A stretch of 64,000 bases of DNA from Actinostola sp. cb2023 (taxonomy: Eukaryota; Cnidaria; Anthozoa; Actiniaria; Actinostolidae), in the NCBI GenBank assembly GCA_033675265.1, contig JAUJYZ010000133.1, positions 231,501 to 295,500 of the forward strand, in the 5' to 3' direction. Within the stretch, counting starts at the first letter, position 1. Every line of letters starts with the position of its first letter. The notes under the pieces were generated by a model that had not been told where the DNA came from, made no database searches, and worked only from the letters and a program-made list of their open reading frames with translations. The translations under genes were made by a program, and so were the position numbers. Positions 55,129 through 64,000 of this stretch are shown piece by piece.

Positions 55129-56597
55129 GTAAATAAACCAATACCCAATATATAATATCCTTACCTCTGTGCATAATTTTCTGTTCCCATAAATATGCTA
55201 GACCTTTAACAACCTAATGAGAAGCAAAACGGGATTTTGTAAAAGTGGTCGCTTAAGGGAGATGGTCGCTTACGAAAGATGGTTGCTTACGAGAGATGAT
55301 TACAGTATGTGAGAAACAAAACATGGTTTTGTAAAGGTGGTCACTTAAGGGAGGTGGTCGCTTACGAGAGTGGTTATTCAAAGAGAGTCAACTGTAATAA
55401 AATAATAATATACAAAAAGTGCACTTACAGAAACTGCTATTCTCCCAAGTACAGGCTCTGGAATGCTGCCATATATTTCTAAAGACCCTCCTGAATATAC
55501 ATGTAATAGCACAAGAACAACATAATGTAGATAATGGATATTCAAACCATTTTTCATTAATTTAAGAACAAAACATTTCAGTATTACTTGTAAAACACTG
55601 TATCTTCAACCTGAAGTTTTATTGAAAAACTGCCAAACAAACAATCAATAATTATTATTAGAGCTCTACAATCATTGCCATGTTATTTCTTGGCACGAGG
55701 CACAATCAAACATTTACATTTATTATATTCATATATTTTCATTTTTCATTTTTTGAATTGGGAATTCATCAGGGGTCGGGTATACTGGGTTATATTCTTA
55801 TTGGGTGGGACGTGGTGTAATGTATTTTAAAGGGGACTTTGTGTCCTATTATACAACACCTGCCTTATGGGCGAACATTGAAAATAAAAAAATAAAAAAA
55901 TAAAAAATTAATATACAGTAACTAGTGCTCTTTACCGATATCAAGTTGTCCACACGCCCAATCCCCCCTCCCCCCCCCCCCCCCCCCCCCCCCCACCCAC
56001 CCCCCCCCCCCCCCCCCCAATGTTGCGGGTTATATTGATGGTGTAATGGTGTGTGGTGATAATTCCCAGTGGCCCTCGATGCGCAAGTTCCTCTCAACAA
56101 CATTGCACAGGGGGGTATCTTTTGTACCAAACTTTAATGATGCGTGATCTCAATAAAAATATTATTATTCAGTCGTGCCAACCATTTTGGTAACGATTGT
56201 TTAGAATTATTTTCACATCTTACTGACTCACCATCCATGTATTCTGTACACATTGATATTCTGGAGAGAGAGAAATGATATACTTGATAATTAGTTAATT
56301 ATATAAATAATTTGTTATAATTTATTCTTGTAAATATAAATATAAATATAAATAAAGGTGAGTTCTTATATAGCGCATTTTCACATTGTCTCAACCGATG
56401 GAGGACTTTTTCGGGCTGCATGTTGAAGGCGCCCACGGCAGCTGAGCAGCTAAGTTACAATCATGAGGAGTTATATACTATGTTGAAGTAGGCTGCTGTG
56501 ACTAAACTTACCTATTTTCAATAAAAAATGCACCATAAAACTCAATAATATAAGGTGAAGAGCACTGAAAAGTAATGCAAATACAGTAGTTACATAA

Positions 56598-56634
<37 letters not shown>

Positions 56635-57083
56635 TAGATAGACAGACAGATCGATAGACAGACAGATAGACAAACAAACAAACAGACAGAGAGAAAGACA
56701 GTCAAATAGACAGGCAGAATGAATGAATGAATGAACTTTATTTGACTCAGGATTTCATCAATTACAAGTAATTGCTTTTCAGGAAAGTTGAGTTTAAAAG
56801 AGTAAAACTTACAAATATATATATAAATTATAATTACAGGTCATAATATCAAATAACAATATATAACCTAATGACTAATTACAAGTTGTAGTATTCCAAT
56901 ACATAATTGTCTAAATAAAACTATTAAAGTAGGAATTATGGCTCCAGGTTGACAAGGGCTTTTTTAAAGCTTGACAAAGTTTTCTTATCTTTAATCAAAA
57001 GGGAGATCATTCCACACTTTTGCCCCTGTATACAGACAGTCAAACAGACAGTCAAACAGACAGACAGACAGACAGACAGTCAA

Positions 57084-57115
<32 letters not shown>

Positions 57116-57381
57116 TCAAACATACAGACAGACAGACAGTCAAACAGTCAGACAGACAGTCAAACAGACAGTCAAACAGACAGACAGACAGACAGTCAAA
57201 CAGACAGTCAAACAGACAGACAGACAGACAAATAGACAGAGACAGATGAATGAATGAATGAACTTTATTTGACTCAGTATTTCATCAGACATGAGTCAAA
57301 TAGACAGACAGATAGACAAACAAACAAACAGACAGACAGACAGACAGATAGACAAACAGACAGACAGACAGACAGATGGAT

Positions 57382-57441
<60 letters not shown>

Positions 57442-60400
57442 TGATAAATAGAGAGAATATTAATTCATTAATTGTATAACACTCACCTGGAATAAAATCT
57501 CCATCTCAGAAATAATTTGCTTTTGAACTTCTTTTGTTACATCAAGGGGTATCACCTACATTAACAAACAGTCATACGAAATCTACTCTATCAATACAAT
57601 GAAAATAAGGACTGACAAACAGTAGGAAATCAGTAGAAAAATCAGTAATTATAAAAGGTTTGAGGTTTTACCTAGTCTCCCTCGCATCCGTTCTTAGTTG
57701 CGAGCGCGTTGCGTGACGGAACTAAGAACGGATGCGAGGGAGACTAGGTTTTACCTTGACGGCATGGACTTTGTTGTTACTTAAATCTATGGCCCTAGGA
57801 AATATATAAACTTTAAAATGGCACACTTTTACAGAAGGGATGCATGTGCAATCTTTCATGTAGTGCAGGCTTTAACTGAAAAATAATGATGCACTTTACA
57901 CATGTGGTCTATGGCAAAGAGAGAGAGAGAATGGAGACACTTCTTTCTCTTATTGTGTCCTTCATTTGATTGCATGCCCCCAGTTAATATACATGCACAG
58001 TACCGACCAGAACTAACTACACCCCTCGCGTTCATTTGCGTTCAATACCAAAATGAACATTTGCGTTTGTTTTGCGTTCAGTCAAAATAAATGCAAAATG
58101 AACGCTGCGTTTGTTTTGCGTTTGCTCAAAATGAACGCAAAATGAACGCTGCGTTTGTGTTGCGTTTGCTCAAAATGAATGCAAAATGAACTCTGCGTTT
58201 GTTTTGCGTTTGCTAAAATACAAATGTAGTGACAACTGGTTGATTATTGTTATTGAAACCTACACACAATTAATGACCATCTCAATATCCGTTACCTGTA
58301 CACTGTGCCACCATTTCCATAGCCAAGAATTTCTAGGTGTTGTATTTGATCAGGATTGACCTAAATGTAAGCAGCATTGCAAAGTTAGAGATAACTTTGA
58401 AAGTAAGAAAGGAATGATACGGAAACAAATTGAGGAAATTGGAAGTAATGTGAAAAGAAAGAATAAAGGAGGAATGATCAAAGAAGTGGATGAATGGGTG
58501 GATAAAAGGATAAATGGATGAATGAATGGAAGAATGGATGAATGGGTGGATAAAAGGATAAATGGATGAATGAATGGAAGAATGGATAAATGGATGGATG
58601 GATGGATGGATAAATGGATGAATGGATGGATGGATGGATGGAAGAATGGATGGATGAATGGATGAATGGATGAATGGATAAATGGATTAATCGATGGATG
58701 GATAAATGGATGAATGAATGGAAGAATGGATAAATGGATGAATGGATGGATGAATGGATGAATGGAAGGATGGATGGATGGATGGATGGATGGATGGATG
58801 GATGGATGGATGGATGGATGGATGGATGGATGGATGGATGGATGGATGGAAGAATGGATGGATGAATGGATGGATGAATGGATAAATGGATGAATTGATG
58901 GATGGATGGATGAATGGATAAATGGATTAATCGATGGATGGATAAATGGATGAATGAATGGAAGAATGGATAAATGGTGAATGGAAGGATGGATGGATGG
59001 ATGAATGGATGGATGGATGGAAGAATGGATGGATGAATGAATGGATGGATGAATGAATGGATGGATGAATGGATAAATAGATGAATGGATGGATGAATGG
59101 ATAAATGGATGGATGGATGGAAGAATGGATAGATGAATGGATGAATGAATGGACTGATGGATTTATGGATGGATGGAAGGAAGAATGGGTGGGTGGATGG
59201 ATGAATGAATTGAATGAGTGAATGAATATAACAGATATAACAGATGGAGAGACCCATGGCAATAGGTCATTTTACTACAATGTACTGTAGGTTCATGTAC
59301 ATGGATTCCATTCTAAGATTTTTTTAAATCCTAATTCCAAGCTGGTGACCCGACACACTGATTTATTATTTCATATTCTTTTCCCAGCTGCTAAACTCTC
59401 TATCTTTCAGGTTGGGTACTTTCAGTTACAATGTTAATTAAAACAGCAATATGTACACACTACCTGACCGCTTGATAGGATGCTTGATATACATGTATTA
59501 CTACTTTCTTTCTTTGCTGTTGGCACTCTGGAAATTGGAAAACAGACTGAGTTAAAAATATTACACTCTGTCAGGCAAAGGTAAAGTCATTGTTGAGGCC
59601 AAGTGGCCACATGGCTGGTGCTTAACTCCAGTTTCTGTAACATAAAGCAAAGTCCTAGCTAGGAGTATTGCCACTCTCCCAAAACTGGATGCTAGTCAAT
59701 CGCAGGTTACCCTGGCACCCATTTATATACCTGGGTGGAGTGAGGCAATGTATAATTAAGTGTCTTTATAAATGTGATTGCCTGAATTATTATTGAACCA
59801 GGGATCAAACCCAGGCCAGTTGCACTAACCACCACACCATCGCATGTGTACATGTACATATGAGAATGACAAAACATTTAGACAATAAAGTGATTTTAGA
59901 CAATAGAGTCATTTTCGTATGAGTGGGAAACCTACGGCACGGAGTTACGGTCACGGTACGGAATCGAAGACATTGTATTCAACCAATCACAGCACGCAAA
60001 ATCATCTCTCAACCAATCAGTATGCTTGGATACGGCATGATGATGGCGCGATACGGTCACGGTATGGCACGAACCATACCGTAGCTACTTCCCACTCATA
60101 CGAAAACGACTCTATTAGCTTGCATAGTACCCAGATGCAGTTGCCATGGGTGGCTGGATTGTGGTGTTTGTAGGGGCAGGCATGGCAGAGTTATTAGTGC
60201 CTGGTGCAGCTCTGGTGTTCACCTACAGGTTGAAGGCAAAAATGTCAAAATGAACCAAATGAATTAACTTTACTTTCATAAGTTTAGAAAGAAAGAAAAG
60301 AAAACCAACGTAATGCACTTACTGTTAGTCCACAAATGTTTCTCTTCCTGGATGATCGTCCAGCTACAAGTAAAATAGTTTGTATTATTTTTTTCCGGCA

Positions 60401-61992
60401 CGGTATATTAAGAAATCGCGTGCTCTGATTGGTTATTCAAGCAGGCGGTATTTTCTATATCTGACCACGGTCCAGTATCCTAGCATACCGGACTGCCCTT
60501 CAATAACACAATTTGAAGAAAAACATTTTTTCTTTCTTTGTTTTGTTTGTTGTGTGCTTTGTTTTATTTTCGTTTTTTTTTTTTCAGATCATGTTTTGGG
60601 TACCATAGTCATGGCAGTTGGCGAAAAATAACACAAAGGAAAAAAATAAATAAGTTATTTACCGGCCTTGGTCAGTCTGGATAGGGAAAAGCTGTGTCCT
60701 CGGCATTGAAAATAGGCCGTACTCAAGGCCTCGGGCACAGTTTTTCCCTATCTGGACCTCCCGACCGGTAAATAACCTTTATTTATGAAGCATGACATAC
60801 ATGTACATATGGATTTATTAGATAAATAAATATCTAGATACTGTACAACGTTGTTGGTATTTTGTACATTTGTACCTCTTGGATATATCATAAGTGGTTC
60901 CAATGAAACACCTTGTCTGACTTTCTCAGAATTCAACCAGAAAAACTGCAATGAAAAATGCATGTATTAGGGGTGAAGTCAAAGAAACTGTGCTAATTTA
61001 CTCTCCTTAATTAATAGACCCATATAGCTTGGGCTGTCAGTAACGTTTGAGAAGAGACATAAATATGGATGTCACTCAAACAAAGAATCTACATGTAATA
61101 CTCAGGGGGAAAACATCATGCCCATGCTGTAAAAGTATGTGGAACCGATTTGTGGCTTGTAAATTGAGGTTTATTCAACGACTATGAATCACGTTTGATT
61201 GTACAAGGCCCCATGCGCTCGGAACGACTCTTGTGCATGCGCGAGCCTAATTTATGCAAAATACATAACAGCATGATTAGTTTACACATGCCAAGCGAAA
61301 TGGGTCTATTGGTTCTTGAAACCAAATACTGACCCCATTTATCATCGTTTGCAGCTCCTCATCACTTCTCACTGTAATACGGTCCTTGTCCTCATCTTCA
61401 TCTAAACATAAATACACATTTTACAACCATTATCATTCAAGTACATCTGAAACTTCAGTCTAGACATTTGTCAATCAAATTAGCTTTGTTAACCATGTGG
61501 ATTAAACAAAGATTAATAATTAACAATTATTAAGAGTAAATAAATTGTAGTGGCTTCATCTGCATTTAAAATTTGTTTAATGAACCAAGCTTTCGGCCAT
61601 TGCGGCCATCTTCAGGGTTATGAAAGTACACAATTCCTACGTAGCTAACAGAAAGCGGTATCCATGGAATATTAACTGGAATATTAATTATTAAGAGATT
61701 AATTATTAATTCAATGATTGTATATTATACATGTAGGCTTTCAGTAAAACACTTACAATCAAATGAGGTGACTGTCCCTGATGGCATAACTTGTGCCACA
61801 GCTTCCTATGGATATATCAAAGACAAGAAACATTTCTAATGCATGATGATGATGATGATTATGATGATGACACAATGATGATCAATGATGATGATTGATG
61901 ATGATGGTGATGATGATGATGATGGTGATGATGATTGATGACGATTGATGATGATGATTGATGATGATGATGATGGTGATGGTGATGGTGAT

Positions 61993-62026
<34 letters not shown>

Positions 62027-62779
62027 ATAGGAGATAGGGACTATTCAACTATTGTTGTCTTATATTATTCAATAGTGAAATATGTTGTGTGCATGGGCAC
62101 TAGTAACATGTATGCTGTGAGAGGAATAATATCCTTGGCGGAGCAACACATGCAGTCACATCACATGACAGACTTTGACCAATGAGAGCAAAGGATTTTT
62201 TTGTTGAATTACCATAAATACAAATATTATGATACATTTCATATTATACTGACTACAATGTACATACATGTAAATGTAGGTTATTTACTTTGGACTTTAT
62301 GTATTAAATATAAGTTAATTAAGCTTAATATGTACAAATATATAATGAGAAATGTACAATTCTGTGTACATGTACTAGCTTTATATCAATTACATTGTAT
62401 AGACTAGATATAGGATAAGTATGTCGTATGCAGACTGCTCTCGTTTGATTTAACAGTCCTGTCATAGAATGATAAATATGGTTGTAATCTGTATAATTTG
62501 GTATCGCATTTTGAATCATTCTCGTATAAACGACATCTTCGCTTCATACAGTATCCTGAAATACTGTCTATACATATAATACTTATATTATACTATAGGA
62601 ATTGCATTACAGATGTAACTTAGTGTTGATTAAATAGGCATGTAAGTTATAGGCGTATTGATATTGATTATTGTACATACCAAGACATCACGAAAGGTGA
62701 TTCCTGGATTAACTGTCCAATCTACGGCAGCACCATCTTCTGGAATGATCCGGATAACTAGAGAGGGCGAAAATGTCAT
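52391..62779 (-). CDS. MAP2K5: MAP2K5 / MEK5 dual-specificity kinase
   Basis: Twenty-three exons join in phase from ATG 62779 to TAA 52391 (456 aa; vertebrate MEK5 is about 448). Exons: 62779-62681, 61805-61757, 61401-61334, 60945-60876, 60363-60323, 60222-60131, 59527-59464, 58360-58296, 57794-57755, 57555-57487, 56564-56512, 56260-56232, 55490-55429, 55213-55165, 54752-54679, 54156-54106, 53877-53806, 53708-53679, 53534-53505, 53435-53403, 53000-52939, 52760-52715, 52513-52391. An N-terminal PB1 domain (about 8-80; [32 protein letters not shown]) docks MEKK2/3 and ERK5. The kinase domain has the glycine loop GYGNGGTVY (174-182), VAIK lysine K196, alphaC E213, HRD 282-284, DFG 302-304, activation-loop S312 and T316 in SIATTYVG, and APE at 325-327. 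It phosphorylates ERK5 in the cytoplasm. All catalytic residues are present. Many introns carry microsatellites, and one hairpin insertion sits at the exon 9 donor. Confidence 0.96.
53041..53062. repeat. Poly-A tract
   Basis: A run of about 22 A in a MEK5 intron, just beyond the acceptor of exon 21. Confidence 0.9.
53108..53343. mobile_element. Two adjacent elements with GGGCTCCCTGTG / CACAGGAAGCCC ends
   Basis: The first (about 53108-53232) has TTGGGCTCCCTGTGTAC and ACACAGGGAGCCCAATA as inverted ends and an inner ACGTTTACGTTCA/TGAACGTAAACG pair. The second (about 53266-53343) runs from CCACAGGAAGCCCGTC to GGTTGGGCTTCCTGTGG. They share the CACAGGRAGCCC terminus with fragments at 44918-45250 and 46205-46245. 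Confidence 0.8.
53638..53672. repeat. GGAGA microsatellite
   Basis: AGGAGAGGAGAGGAGAGGAG run directly downstream of the exon 18 donor of MEK5. Confidence 0.9.
54178..54632. repeat. CAGA microsatellite
   Basis: About 450 bp of ACAGACAGACAG with GCCAGCCA, AGAGACATACAG and CTGAGGCAG interruptions in the MEK5 intron between 54679 and 54156. Cys/Leu/Ser/Val frames are artefacts. It starts about 22 bp from the acceptor of exon 16. Confidence 0.95.
55056..55126. repeat. TTA microsatellite
   Basis: About 23 copies of ATT in a MEK5 intron; produces a poly-Asn frame on the minus strand. Confidence 0.95.
55965..56020. repeat. Cytosine homopolymer
   Basis: Nearly pure C over about 50 bp, broken by ACCCA, in a MEK5 intron. 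Length in an assembly is likely unreliable. Poly-Gly frame on the minus strand is an artefact. Confidence 0.9.
56596..57440. repeat. CAGA/CAAA microsatellites around a GAATGAATGAACTTTATTT repeat
   Basis: CAGACAGA runs at 56603-56710, 57032-57243 and 57300-57442 alternate with the dispersed sequence ATGAATGAACTTTATTTGAC at about 56725 and 57251. This is probably a small retroelement tail or its target. It is intronic to MEK5. Confidence 0.9.
57664..57756. mobile_element. Hairpin insertion at MEK5 exon 9 splice donor
   Basis: A hairpin with 30-bp perfect arms (ACCTAGTCTCCCTCGCATCC at 57670 onward and its complement ending at 57749) and a 20-bp loop. The decamer GGTTTTACCT occurs directly at 57664-57673 and 57747-57756. 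On the gene strand it reads AGGTAAAACC, the splice donor of exon 9, which is thus present twice. Confidence 0.85.
58018..58215. repeat. About 55-bp tandem repeat
   Basis: About four units of AAAATGAACGCTGCGTTTGT, TTTGCGTTTGCTCAAAATGA in a MEK5 intron. Confidence 0.9.
58480..59225. repeat. GGAT/GAAT microsatellite
   Basis: About 740 bp of ATGGATGGATGAATGGATAA, with a block near 58500-58590 and blocks near 58675-58745 and 58910-58975 repeated as larger units. It is intronic to MEK5. The Ile/His/Pro/Ser frames are artefacts. Confidence 0.95.
59570..59850 (-). mobile_element. tRNA-derived SINE
   Basis: On the minus strand GCGATGGTGTGGTGGTTAGT forms an A-box-like start and GGGTTTGATCCCTGGTTCAA a B-box. 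The body includes CACCCAGGTATATAAATGGG and GGCCACTTGGCCTCAACAAT. This layout fits a tRNA-related SINE inserted in a MEK5 intron. Confidence 0.65.
59904..60116. mobile_element. AGAGTCG-family MITE
   Basis: TAGAGTCATTTTCGTATGAG and CTCATACGAAAACGACTCTA ends, TA-flanked. The core is as in other copies, with an extra GATGATGGCGCGATACGG segment. The right end is about 15 bp from the donor of MEK5 exon 6. Confidence 0.88.
60650..60785. mobile_element. Hairpin MITE, about 135 bp
   Basis: AAATAAGTTATTTACCGGCC pairs with GACCGGTAAATAACCTTTATTT. GGATAGGGAAAAGCTGTG pairs with GCACAGTTTTTCCCTATC. It is intronic to MEK5. Confidence 0.85.
61842..62030. repeat. GAT microsatellite
   Basis: GATGATGATGATTGATGATG-type repeats with small variants in MEK5 intron 1. 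Confidence 0.95.
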
Positions 62780-63615
62780 ATATACATCTGCATATGTACT
62801 GCGTATCCATCAACTACTGAAAAATAACAAAATGAATGAATCGTGTCGATGTCAGGTTGTTACTTCCGCCATCTTGATTTGCTGCATTCGACTAACGCGG
62901 TCGTGAGGGACTGGTAACTGATCAATTTAGTCCTATCCCCTCCCTAGTTAGAAACAAGCTATTCCTCAGCCATTCAAATTAAAATGCGTTAAAAGAATAA
63001 TCCTCTACTTAAGATTAAATATTGAATACTTTACTTAAGATTAAATCCTGGGTCAGCCCTTTTAGGAACCCAGGCCAGAATCTACAATGTTCAGTTTTAA
63101 AACGTTTTAATTTTTTTAAATTTGACGACGCAATATATTTGAATTCGATTTGTCATTGAATTGTACAATTTAAATCCATTACAAGACATTAAAGTTTAAG
63201 AAAGACCGAAGAATAAATTATAAAAATAATACTGCAACATTTTTATATTCGACCATTCGACTAGCGAGCGCGCACTGGCAAAAGCTAATTAGCATAATTT
63301 TCGCGCCAAAAATGTTTCCTCTGCGCGCGCGCGCGTGCACGATGTTGCTCGAGTCGTTGCTCGACAAGAAAAATTCTTACAAACTGAGTGAATGAGTTTT
63401 GCCTATAAAACAATGCAGTCAGTATAAAGCGACTCTAAGGATTAAGGTAAGCAATTCTACTTATTATTTGCCGCTTCTAGTAAGTTTAATAGAAAGTTTA
63501 TATTTGTTTGTCGAATCGTTCAGAAACGTTCGACAAACACGATAACAGAATTAGGTCGAAATGTGTTTAAAATTTCTGCCTAGTTTCGGATAAAACTGAG
63601 CTTCTTCCTTCTTGA
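62780..63615. promoter_or_regulatory. Upstream region of MEK5
   Basis: Contains the sequence AAGATGGCGGAAG (minus strand, about 62863-62875), typical of animal 5' leaders. There is no TATA box and no further exon recognised. GCGCGCGCGCG lies at about 63323. The promoter assignment is positional. Confidence 0.4.
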
Positions 63616-63627
63616 GCATCAAACATA

Positions 63628-63836
63628 ATACCCTGCGAGCACAGGTTCACTGAGTCTTTTACTTTTACTTTTGCTGTATCGGCTTAATTTTTGTTTTGGA
63701 TTTTTAATACCTTGCCGTTCTTGTAGTTCGAAAGCAGCAAGGTAAAAGCCAAAACAAAAAGCCGATACAGCAAAGATAAAAGACTATTAAGTGAACAGAG
63801 AAAGACGAAAAGGAACCTCTGCTCGCAGGGTAAAAA
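63628..63836. mobile_element. Inverted-repeat MITE with CCCTGCGAGCA ends
   Basis: ACCCTGCGAGCACAGGTTC at about 63631 pairs with GAACCTCTGCTCGCAGGGT ending near 63833. CTTTTGCTGTATCGGCTTAA pairs with AAGCCGATACAGCAAAG. A second copy starts at about 63882 (TACCCTGCTAGCAGAGTTTC) and runs off the window. Confidence 0.85.
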
Positions 63837-64000
63837 CATATAAAAACGGCAAATGATTTTAGTTACAGCTCAATCTAGAACTTACCCTGCTAGCAGAGTT
63901 TCCTCTTTGGTCAATGGTTTTGTATTTATCTTTTGCTGTATAGGCTTTTGCTTCTGTTTCTTGATCGTCCGAGAGTAAACTCTGCCAGGATTCGCCACAT

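Noticed and set aside
58478..59262. 259-aa Ile/His/Pro/Ser frame
   Set aside because: It is the GGAT/GAAT microsatellite in a MEK5 intron.
62863..62875. Alternative MEK5 start ATGGCGGAA
   Set aside because: It would need a splice at GAA/GTAACA that leaves the wrong phase for the PB1 exon. ATG 62779 gives an open PB1 frame directly.

Overview
The window is nuclear DNA of an animal, most likely an early-branching metazoan and probably a cnidarian (anthozoan-like). The pointers are spliced genes with GT-AG introns, an intronless peptide-type rhodopsin GPCR, a TPR-CHAT gene of the type expanded in cnidarians, a retroelement reverse-transcriptase fragment, many short TA-flanked hairpin elements and an extreme load of minisatellites. 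The assignment to Anthozoa is inference from gene families and repeat style, not from a marker gene. No rRNA, intact tRNA, CRISPR or bacterial operon is visible.

Five genes can be modelled. (1) A minus-strand TPR-CHAT protease-like gene (about 2167-5509) that appears to need frame changes and may be decaying. (2) A single-exon minus-strand neuropeptide-receptor-like GPCR (16268-17368, 366 aa). (3) A minus-strand JIP1/2-type MAP-kinase scaffold with an SH3 and a PTB domain (23923-32588, 7 exons, 366 aa). (4) A plus-strand uncharacterised gene with a discoidin (F5/8 type C) domain and an EF-hand (33879-47665, 16 exons, 990 aa). (5) A minus-strand MAP2K5/MEK5 orthologue with PB1 and kinase domains (52391-62779, 23 exons, 456 aa). 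For genes 3, 4 and 5 every exon was joined by hand; phases close without a break and the totals are exact multiples of three, so these models are strong. Genes 3 and 4 are head to head, with about 1.3 kb between start codons.

Everything else is repeat. Region by region: 350-1500, 118-bp satellite interrupted by a reverse-transcriptase fragment; 5590-7150, about 30-bp minisatellite beside the CHAT gene; 7300-8410, inverted repeats and a 60-bp array; 9083-10140, a foldback element; 10540-11890, a hairpin element, a pogo-like end and a 13/15-bp array; 15200-16350, a 165-bp array that includes the GPCR 3' coding end; 18590-20570, a 160-bp satellite with higher-order structure; 21579-22265, a second foldback element; 23700-31400, JIP introns filled with arrays; 34000-47400, discoidin/EF-gene introns with elements and arrays; 47590-49520, a 97-bp array that starts inside that gene's last exon; 49520-52190, hairpin elements; 52196-52390, a 27-bp array abutting the MEK5 stop codon; 53100-62000, MEK5 introns with CAGA, GGAT, TTA and GAT arrays.

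The most unusual pattern is that three of the five genes have a tandem array beginning at or inside their 3' coding end, suggesting local amplification of gene 3' ends. A second is a hairpin element in a MEK5 intron whose target duplication includes the splice donor. Functionally, two genes belong to MAP-kinase signalling (a JNK-type scaffold and the ERK5 activator MEK5); no joint regulation can be read from the sequence.
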